NCBI GenBank assembly: GCA_963794415.1
Contig: CAWCDI010000001.1
Coordinates: 806,001-870,000, forward strand
Direction of reading: 5' to 3'
Length of the DNA: 64,000 bases
Origin: CAVPTL01 sp963794415
Lineage (GTDB): Bacteria > Actinomycetota > Thermoleophilia > Gaiellales > JAICJC01
Position 1 is the stretch's first letter. Each line of letters opens with the position of its first letter. Positions 58,264 through 64,000 of the stretch are shown here, piece by piece. Both the position numbers and the translations under genes were made by a program. The notes beneath the pieces were generated by a model, which saw nothing but the letters and a program-made list of their open reading frames with translations, made no database searches and was not told where the DNA came from.

Positions 58264-60657
58264 ATGGCCAGAACAACGACGCGGAGACCCCAACGCGCCG
58301 CTGGTTCAAAGACGGCTCGGCGTCCGCGCAAGACCCCCCTCCGCTCAACGACCCCCCAGCGGAAACGGACGCCGAGCCGAAACTCTTTCCAGCACCGCCC
58401 AGATCTGATCGGCGCAGCCCTTATCGGGCTGGGCGTCTTCCTGGGCTTTGTCGAGTACATGGGCTGGGACGGCGGAGTGATCGGCGCCAAGATCGACGGG
58501 GCGCTGCACCTCGCCGTGGGCCGCGTTGCCGCCGTCGCACCGGTGCTGCTGGTGCTGGCCGGCGCCGCCGTGTTCCTGCGCTCACGCGCGCTTCACGTAC
58601 GGCCGCTTCGCACGGGCATCATCCTGCTGCTGACGGGCGCGGTGCTCGCGTTCTCCACGACCGACTCGAGCACGGCCGAGAAGCACGGCGGCCTCTTCGG
58701 CTCGTACGCGCGCTCGATCCTCGAGGGCCTCGTCGGCTCGGTGGGCGTCACCATCCTCGTCGCGCTCTGCATCACCGCCGCCATCGTCCTCATCACGGGC
58801 GGCTCGATCGGCCTTGCGATGCGCTCGTCCGGTCAGCGCGTCGCGCGTGCCGCAGGCGCCGGGGCGCGTCTCTCAGAGGACTTCGTGCGGATGTACCGCG
58901 ACCGTCCGGTCTCGCGCCCGACGCTCAAGTCCGTGCCCACCGAGAAGGCTCCCCGCGAGCCAAAGAAGCCGAAGCCGCTTGACGGCGAGAGCGCGTTTGC
59001 AGACATCTTCGCCGACCTCCCCGAGATGGACGAGCCCGAGCAGCCGTCGTTCGCCGAGCCCACGCCGGCCCCGCTGATTCCCGATCCCGAGCCTGCCGAA
59101 GAGCCGCAGGCCGTTCAGCCAGAGCTGCCCCTGGAGCCGGCCGACGAGCCGTCGGAGGATGACATCACCGCAGCGCTCGGCGTGAACATCGTGGCCGACC
59201 GCACGCCGTACAAGCTGCCCAACCCGTCGATCCTGCAGAAGAGCAAGGCCACGGGCGTGAAGCCCAACTACGAGCCTGTCGCCCGCCAGCTGGTGGAGGC
59301 GCTCTCCAACTTCGGCGTGGAGGCGAGGCTGATCGGGATGGTCGATGGCCCGCGCGTCACCCGCTTCGAGCTCCAGCTCGCGCCCGGCACCAAGGTGAGC
59401 CGCGTCTCCGCGCTTCGCGACGACCTCGCCTACGCGCTCGCCACCACCGAGATCCGCATCCTGGCGCCGATCCCCGGAAAGCAGGCGGTGGGAGTGGAGG
59501 TGCCCAACACGACCTCCAACATCGTCACCCTGGGCGATATCTACGCGACGCCCCCCGAGGGCTCGAGCCCGCTCACCGCGTGGCTCGGCAAGGACATCAC
59601 GGGCGCGGGCGTCTCCTGCGATCTCGCGCGCATGCCGCACCTGCTGATCGCAGGCACCACCGGCGCCGGCAAGTCGGGCTGCATCAACGCCATCCTCTCG
59701 TCCATCCTCCTGCGCGCCACGCCGGACGAGGTGCGCATGATCCTGGTCGACCCCAAGCGCGTCGAGCTGAACCACTACGAGACGATCCCGCACCTGCTCA
59801 CGCCGGTTGTGACCAACATGAAGAACGCCTCCCTCGTGCTGCAGAACGTGGTGCGCGAGATGGAGAGCCGCTACGAGCTCATGGGCGCCGCAAAGGCCCG
59901 AAACCTGGTGGAGATGAACCGTGGCCGCGCCGCCCGCGGAGAGGACACGCTGCCGTACGTCCTGGTCGTGATCGACGAGCTGGCAGACCTGATGATGGTT
60001 GCCCCGGCCGAGGTGGAGGACGCCATCATCCGCCTCGCGCAGAAGTCCCGCGCCGTCGGCATCCACCTCGTGCTGGCCACCCAGAGCCCGCGCGTGGACG
60101 TGATCACCGGCATGATCAAGGCCAACGTGCCGTCGCGCATCGCCTTCGCCGTGTCGTCCCAGACCGACTCCCGCGTGATCCTCGACGTGAACGGCGCCGA
60201 AGCGCTGCTGGGTCAGGGCGACATGCTCTACAAGCCGCTCGGCACCTCGAAGCTGAACCGCGTGCAGGGCGCCTACATCTCCGAGGACGAGACGCGCCTC
60301 ATCGTGGAGTCGTGCCGCCGTCAGGGCCAGCCGACGTTCGAGGAGGAGCTGCTCGAGACCCCCTCCGACGTGGAGCCCGAGCGGCTCGAGGCCGACGAGG
60401 ATCCCGTGCTCGAGGATGCCATCCGGCTCGTCGCACAGCATCAGACCGCCTCGGTGTCGCTCATGCAGCGGCGCCTGCGGGTGGGCTACACCAGGGCAGG
60501 CCGCATCATCGACATGCTCGAGCGGCGCGGCATCGTGTCCGGCTACGAGGGCTCCAAGGCGCGCAAGGTGCTCATCACCGAGGCCGACCTCTCCAGGATT
60601 CTCGGTGACCAGGAGCCCGCTCCGGTAACCGACGAGGACACGCAAGCCACCTTCTGA
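58264..60657 (+). CDS. ftsK: DNA translocase FtsK/SpoIIIE
   Basis: Hexameric motor that moves chromosomal DNA through the closing septum. A basic N-terminus precedes four membrane helices (about residues 48-180), then an acidic/proline-rich linker. The RecA-like motor has Walker A IAGTTGAGKSGCINA, Walker B VLVVIDELADLMMV and VLATQSPRVDVITGMIKAN. The C-terminal winged-helix gamma domain (QRRLRVGYTRAGRIIDMLE) reads KOPS-type sequences. 797 residues. The ATG at 58264 was chosen; the Walker A has Ala where most FtsK have Ser (GTTGSGKS). Confidence 0.95.
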   Translation: MARTTTRRPQRAAGSKTARRPRKTPLRSTTPQRKRTPSRNSFQHRPDLIGAALIGLGVFLGFVEYMGWDGGVIGAKIDGALHLAVGRVAAVAPVLLVLAGAAVFLRSRALHVRPLRTGIILLLTGAVLAFSTTDSSTAEKHGGLFGSYARSILEGLVGSVGVTILVALCITAAIVLITGGSIGLAMRSSGQRVARAAGAGARLSEDFVRMYRDRPVSRPTLKSVPTEKAPREPKKPKPLDGESAFADIFADLPEMDEPEQPSFAEPTPAPLIPDPEPAEEPQAVQPELPLEPADEPSEDDITAALGVNIVADRTPYKLPNPSILQKSKATGVKPNYEPVARQLVEALSNFGVEARLIGMVDGPRVTRFELQLAPGTKVSRVSALRDDLAYALATTEIRILAPIPGKQAVGVEVPNTTSNIVTLGDIYATPPEGSSPLTAWLGKDITGAGVSCDLARMPHLLIAGTTGAGKSGCINAILSSILLRATPDEVRMILVDPKRVELNHYETIPHLLTPVVTNMKNASLVLQNVVREMESRYELMGAAKARNLVEMNRGRAARGEDTLPYVLVVIDELADLMMVAPAEVEDAIIRLAQKSRAVGIHLVLATQSPRVDVITGMIKANVPSRIAFAVSSQTDSRVILDVNGAEALLGQGDMLYKPLGTSKLNRVQGAYISEDETRLIVESCRRQGQPTFEEELLETPSDVEPERLEADEDPVLEDAIRLVAQHQTASVSLMQRRLRVGYTRAGRIIDMLERRGIVSGYEGSKARKVLITEADLSRILGDQEPAPVTDEDTQATF

Positions 60658-60661
60658 GCGG

Positions 60662-60667
60662 TACAGT
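60662..60667 (+). promoter_or_regulatory. -10 element of a leaderless promoter for the DUF4269-membrane gene
   Basis: TACAGT, 6 nt, GTG at 60674. Confidence 0.45.
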
Positions 60668-60673
60668 CCAGGC

Positions 60674-61552
60674 GTGATCGAGGACTGGTACCAGCGGTTG
60701 ACCGACGAAGGGCTGATGGACACCCTCTCGCCGTACTCGCCCGTGATCGTGGGCGTTTATCCGCTCGAGATCGCCGGTCCGGACGACCCGGTCGAGATCG
60801 TGTGCCGCGCCGTCGACCTGCCGGCGTTTGCCCGCACGATGGAGCGCACGTACGGCGAGTACGACGATTTCACCCTGCACGGAGGCTCGCTCGACAACGA
60901 GGACGCCGTGTTCGCGGAGTTCTCCATCCACGGCGTACCGGTCGAGGTCTCGGCCCAGGCCCAGCACGTCAACCAGCGGCTCGGCCGCGCGACGCTCGGC
61001 ATCTCCCACGTGCTCGACGAGACGGGCGAGCTTGCCCGAAACCGGCTCCGTGGCCGCGTGGCAAACGGCCAGGACTGGCTGGACGCCGCCATGGAGCAGT
61101 TCGACCTCACCCGGGCCGCCGTGGAGTCGCTCTCGGGCGCGAAGCCGGCGCTGGTGCGCACGGTGATGGGCATCAAGGGCCCCAGGATCCCCTGGGAGGC
61201 ATACGTGCTGCCGATCGGCGTGGGGATCGCAGCCGACGTGCTGATCGTGCTCGCGGGGGCGGCGCGCGGCTCCCAGCAGTACACCGGCCTCATGCTGCTC
61301 GTCGAGGCGGCGCTCCTCGGATTCCTCTTTGGCGCGCGGATGGGCATGGTGGCGACGCTCGTGCCGCTGGTCGCGATCGGCATCTGGCTGCTGGCTCCGC
61401 TCGCGGTCGGGTCATCCACCGACTCGGGCTCGGGCGAGGCGATCGCGGGCTACGTCTTCGTCCTCCTGCTCGCCGCGAGCGCCAGCGGCTTCGTCGGCGC
61501 CCTCCGTGACAGATACCGGCCCTTGAACACGTCGGAAGGCCGTGCACGGTAG
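60674..61552 (+). CDS. DUF4269-like domain fused to a four-helix membrane domain
   Basis: 292-residue protein of unknown function. Residues 1-150 resemble DUF4269, a nucleotidyltransferase-like family: WYQRLTDEGLMDTLSPYSPV, VGVYPLEIAGPDDPVEIVCR and AFARTMERTYGEYDDF. The acidic triad usually written SDLDI is DDPVEI here, so catalytic acids may be missing. Residues 178-280 contain four membrane helices (VLPIGVGIAADVLIVLAG, LMLLVEAALLGFLFGA, ATLVPLVAIGIWLLAP, IAGYVFVLLLAASASGFVG). The combination is unusual. It sits between ftsK and a RodZ-like gene, so a cell-envelope role is possible. Confidence 0.7.
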   Translation: MIEDWYQRLTDEGLMDTLSPYSPVIVGVYPLEIAGPDDPVEIVCRAVDLPAFARTMERTYGEYDDFTLHGGSLDNEDAVFAEFSIHGVPVEVSAQAQHVNQRLGRATLGISHVLDETGELARNRLRGRVANGQDWLDAAMEQFDLTRAAVESLSGAKPALVRTVMGIKGPRIPWEAYVLPIGVGIAADVLIVLAGAARGSQQYTGLMLLVEAALLGFLFGARMGMVATLVPLVAIGIWLLAPLAVGSSTDSGSGEAIAGYVFVLLLAASASGFVGALRDRYRPLNTSEGRAR

Positions 61553-61591
61553 ACTGCGCGTCGTCTACGACGGCTGGGGCGGCCACGGTAC

Positions 61592-62428
61592 ATGTTTGAG
61601 ATAGGACCTTCACTGCGAGAGGCGCGCGAGCGTCGCGGGCTGGGCTACACCCAGGTCGAGCTCGACACCGCGATCCGCTCGCGGTACGTCCGGGCACTCG
61701 AGGAAGAGGACTTCGGGATCCTGCCCGGCCCCACGTACACCAAGGGCTTCCTGCGCGCCTACGCCGACTACCTGGGCCTGGACGGCCAGCTCTACGTCGA
61801 TGAGTTCAACTCGCGCCACCACGATCCCCGCCGTGAGTTCGACCAGCCCATCGCCTCGCGGCCGCGGTCCCGCCCGCAGCAGCAGCGAAGGCGCCGGCGG
61901 GAGTCGCAGATCGTCATGATCGCGCTGGCCACCATCGTCGCGATCACGTCCATCATCTTCCTGGTCGCGCTCAAGCGGCCGGCGAACACGGCGCCGCGGC
62001 TCACCACCCAGCAGACCGTCACCACCAACACGCCGGGCTCCTCGTCGCAGGGCTCAACGGGAGGCGCAAGCTCCCAGCAGAGCAGCACGGGCTCCTCGAC
62101 ATCGACCAAGACGAAGAAGCACACCGCGACGCATCCCACGTTCACCGTCAGCATGACGGCCACCGACAAGTGCTGGATCACGGCCAACACCGGATCCTCG
62201 TCGGGCAAGGAGGTGTCCTCGACGCAGGGCACCGGGCTCGGCGGCTACATGATCGACCCGGCCGTGGATGCGACAGTCGCGTTCACCTCCAAGTGGCCCG
62301 TGGTCATCACGGTCGGCGCGCCGGGCAGCATCACGATCTCGGTCAACGGCAAGGTCACGCCGCTGCCGGCGGGAGCGGGCGCCGGTACGCCGATGACCGT
62401 GACCAGCAAGGGCCTCACAGTCGGTTGA
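61592..62428 (+). CDS. RodZ-like helix-turn-helix membrane protein
   Basis: Cytoskeleton-linked protein of the RodZ family, 278 residues. An N-terminal Cro/C1-type HTH (GPSLREARERRGLGYTQVEL, YTKGFLRAYADYLGLDG) is followed by a basic stretch, one membrane helix (about residues 105-128, VMIALATIVAITSIIFLVAL) and a Ser/Thr-rich linker. A C-terminal DUF4115 beta domain closes it (CWITANTGSSSGKEV, ISVNGKVTPLPAG). It likely links MreB-type filaments to the wall machinery. TAGACT at 61551-61556 suggests a promoter with a short leader. cinA overlaps its end. Confidence 0.87.
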   Translation: MFEIGPSLREARERRGLGYTQVELDTAIRSRYVRALEEEDFGILPGPTYTKGFLRAYADYLGLDGQLYVDEFNSRHHDPRREFDQPIASRPRSRPQQQRRRRRESQIVMIALATIVAITSIIFLVALKRPANTAPRLTTQQTVTTNTPGSSSQGSTGGASSQQSSTGSSTSTKTKKHTATHPTFTVSMTATDKCWITANTGSSSGKEVSSTQGTGLGGYMIDPAVDATVAFTSKWPVVITVGAPGSITISVNGKVTPLPAGAGAGTPMTVTSKGLTVG

Positions 62429-63714
62429 GCGAGGCGCCGACCCGCCCGACCGCAGCGGTGCTGCTCACGGGAAACGAGCTTCTGCGCGGGGTCATCTCCG
62501 ATCTGAACTCGTCGCACCTTGCACGCGACCTCGAGCTGCGCGGCTTCTCGGTGGAGCGGTCGCTCACCGTCGGTGACGGCCTCGACGCCATCGAGCAAGG
62601 CCTTCGGGAGCTCGTCTCCGGCCACGACCTGGTCGTCACGTCCGGCGGCCTGGGGCCGACCCATGACGATCGCACGGTGGAGGCCATCGCCCGCATGGCA
62701 GGGGTTGACCTGGTGGTGGATCACGGCGTCCTCGACCAGGTGAACGCGTGGACGGCCGAGGTCGCCGAGCGAAACGGCTTCGACCCGGGCAGGTTCGCCG
62801 CCGGCAACCTGAAGCAGGCGCACATCCCCGCCGGCGCGTCGGTGCTGGGGCTCGCGGGCACGGCTCCGGGCCTCGTGCTGGACGTGGGGGAGGCGACGGT
62901 GGTGGTGCTCCCGGGCGTGCCGTCGGAGCTGCGGCGGCTCTGGAGCCTCGCACCGCAGTTCCCGCGCCTCCAGCCGCTCTTCGGCCGCGCCCGGCCGCGC
63001 GCGCGAAACCTGCTTCGCACCTACGGCATCGGTGAGTCCCACGTGGCCGACATCTTCGCGGAGGTGGGCGGCGATCCCGAGGGCGTGGAGACCTCGATCT
63101 GCGCCCGGCGGTTCGAGATCGAGATCGACATCCGGTCAGCCGAGGGCGCCGAGCCGGCCGGGGCGGCGCTCGCCGCAGCCATGCGCCGCGAGCTCGGCGA
63201 GTACGTGTTCGCCACCGACGAGGCCACGATCGCCGAGATCGTGCTCGACGCGGTGCGCTCGCGGGGCTGGACGCTCGCGACGGCGGAGTCGTGCACCGGC
63301 GGCGAGATCGCCCGCCGCCTCACGGACGTGCCGGGCAGCTCCGACGTCTTCACGGGGGCGGTCGTGAGCTACTCGAACGAGATCAAGCACGCTCTCCTGG
63401 GCGTCCCCGACGAGGTGCTCGCCACGCACGGCGCCGTCAGCCCGGAGACGGCGGCGGCGATGGCCGCCGGCGCCCGTTCGGCGCTCTCGGCCGACGTTGC
63501 CGTGTCGGTCACCGGGATCGCCGGCCCCGGCGGCGGCACCGACGAGAAGCCGGTGGGCCTCGTCTACATCCATCTCAGCACGCCCGCGGACGAGGTCGGG
63601 CGGGAGTACCGGTTCTCCGGCAGCCGCGCGATGGTGCGCGAGCGGGCGACGACGGCGGCCATGCAGCTAATCCGCGCGCAACTCGGCACAGGCCCGCAAC
63701 ACCTCACCCCTTGA
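62425..63714 (+). CDS. cinA: CinA: competence/damage-inducible protein, nicotinamide nucleotide amidase
   Basis: Two-domain protein of 429 residues. The N-terminal MoaB-like ADP-ribose pyrophosphatase domain has LLTGNELLRGVISDLNS, VTSGGLGPTHDDRTVEAIA and GTAPGLVL. The C-terminal deamidase domain (nicotinamide mononucleotide amidase) has TAESCTGGEIARRL, VVSYSNEIKHALLGV and VSVTGIAGPGGGT. The start is a TTG at 62425 that overlaps the RodZ stop as TTGA, the same junction seen for carB-like starts here. cinA lies directly upstream of recA, the conserved cinA-recA order. Confidence 0.93.
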   Translation: MSEAPTRPTAAVLLTGNELLRGVISDLNSSHLARDLELRGFSVERSLTVGDGLDAIEQGLRELVSGHDLVVTSGGLGPTHDDRTVEAIARMAGVDLVVDHGVLDQVNAWTAEVAERNGFDPGRFAAGNLKQAHIPAGASVLGLAGTAPGLVLDVGEATVVVLPGVPSELRRLWSLAPQFPRLQPLFGRARPRARNLLRTYGIGESHVADIFAEVGGDPEGVETSICARRFEIEIDIRSAEGAEPAGAALAAAMRRELGEYVFATDEATIAEIVLDAVRSRGWTLATAESCTGGEIARRLTDVPGSSDVFTGAVVSYSNEIKHALLGVPDEVLATHGAVSPETAAAMAAGARSALSADVAVSVTGIAGPGGGTDEKPVGLVYIHLSTPADEVGREYRFSGSRAMVRERATTAAMQLIRAQLGTGPQHLTP

Positions 63715-63748
63715 TCGCCGTCCGACCGGCCGTCTAGAGTTCTCCAAT

Positions 63749-63762
63749 CGAACGCGTGTTCG
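63749..63762. promoter_or_regulatory. SOS (LexA) box upstream of recA
   Basis: CGAACGCGTGTTCG, a perfect CGAAC-N4-GTTCG palindrome, about 85 nt before the recA start and 32 nt upstream of the -10 TACACT (63794-63799). It confirms the consensus seen at the LysM operon. Confidence 0.88.
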
Positions 63763-63793
63763 TGTCCGGGTTTTGTCTGACGGGCCGGGCACC

Positions 63794-63799
63794 TACACT
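63794..63799 (+). promoter_or_regulatory. -10 element of the recA promoter
   Basis: TACACT, the same -10 as at the SOS LysM operon, with a weak TTTTGT-like -35 at 17 nt. Transcription near 63806 gives a leader of about 40 nt with the AGGAAGG site. A second TAGAGT element at 63735-63740 could be a further start. Confidence 0.5.
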
Positions 63800-63847
63800 T
63801 TGTCCCATTGCGTCTCGGCGCTCAGTGCGGCCAGGAAGGTGATTCAC

Positions 63848-64000
63848 ATGGAGAAAAAAGAAGAGGCTCTGGACGCGGCGGTCAGCCAGATCGAGCGTCA
63901 GTTCGGCAAGGGCGCGATCATGAAGATGGGGGATGCGTCTCCCGTCGATATCGACGTCGTCTCCACCGGTGCGCTCTCGCTCGACCTCGCGCTCGGCATC
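63848..64000 (+). CDS. recA: recombinase RecA, N-terminal part (3' end outside window)
   Basis: Strand-exchange protein and co-protease for LexA cleavage. The visible 51 residues MEKKEEALDAAVSQIERQFG, KGAIMKMGD and VVSTGALSLDLALGI are characteristic of RecA just before the P-loop. AGGAAGG lies 8 nt before the ATG. The gene runs off the right edge. An SOS box upstream shows it belongs to the same damage regulon as the LysM operon at 14.3 kb. Confidence 0.95.
   Translation, partial: MEKKEEALDAAVSQIERQFGKGAIMKMGDASPVDIDVVSTGALSLDLALGI

Overview
The window is about 64 kb of very GC-rich, densely packed chromosome that looks actinobacterial. The pointers are an actinobacterial-type integration host factor (mIHF) beside gmk and rpoZ, an ECF42/YCII module, CGAAC-N4-GTTCG SOS boxes, frequent GTG/TTG starts and 1-14 bp gene overlaps. 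A deep-branching class such as Thermoleophilia would fit, but that is inference. No prophage, transposon, CRISPR array or plasmid feature was found, and almost everything is core chromosome.

Layout. 1-8.5 kb: phosphomannomutase (cut by the window edge), a GNAT, HIT and CorA, a LOG protein, an AlkA-like glycosylase, an ECF42 sigma factor with its YCII and DUF899 partners, an RDD membrane protein and a small, possibly frameshifted, membrane gene. 8.6-13.5 kb: tRNA-Arg(CCG), then a dipeptide-use operon (Ala-Glu epimerase, DUF1611 protein, GNAT/M29 aminopeptidase, second M29). 13.5-16.6 kb: a divergent dihydropteroate synthase, an SOS-controlled LysM gene with a small partner, RNase Z and a methyltransferase. 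16.6-26.1 kb: uracil-DNA glycosylase, then the pyrimidine operon pyrR-pyrB-pyrC-carA-carB-pyrK-pyrD with a PyrR-binding leader. 26.2-29.4 kb: mihF-gmk-rpoZ, a phosphodiesterase and coaBC. 29.4-34.8 kb: MoxR/DUF58/transglutaminase module, TPR protein, dtd. 34.9-48.3 kb: the translation/RNA cluster rimP-nusA-ylxR-infB, a reversed antiporter, then DUF503-rbfA-nrnA-truB-ribF-hutD, a reversed UDP-glucuronate decarboxylase and rpsO-pnp. 48.3-64 kb: MscS, M16 peptidase, VOC protein, dapB, dapA, rnj, a serine hydrolase, a secreted propeller protein, a CtaA-half/CtaB fusion, ftsK, a DUF4269-membrane fusion, a RodZ-like protein, cinA and the start of recA.

Three themes stand out. First, most transcription units start at a TANNNT -10 hexamer only 6-10 nt before the start codon, so leaderless mRNA seems to be the rule; in one place two divergent leaderless promoters share 13 bp. 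Second, two perfect SOS boxes flank the -10 element of a small LysM membrane protein, the architecture of an SOS cell-division inhibitor (YneA/ChiZ type), co-transcribed with an unknown 72-residue protein; a third box lies upstream of recA. Third, several genes (pyrD, infB, probably corA and the GNAT/M29 junction) are broken or joined by one base, mostly at short homopolymers. This suggests sequence error, so the apparent pseudogenes and the apparent GNAT-peptidase fusion should be read with care.
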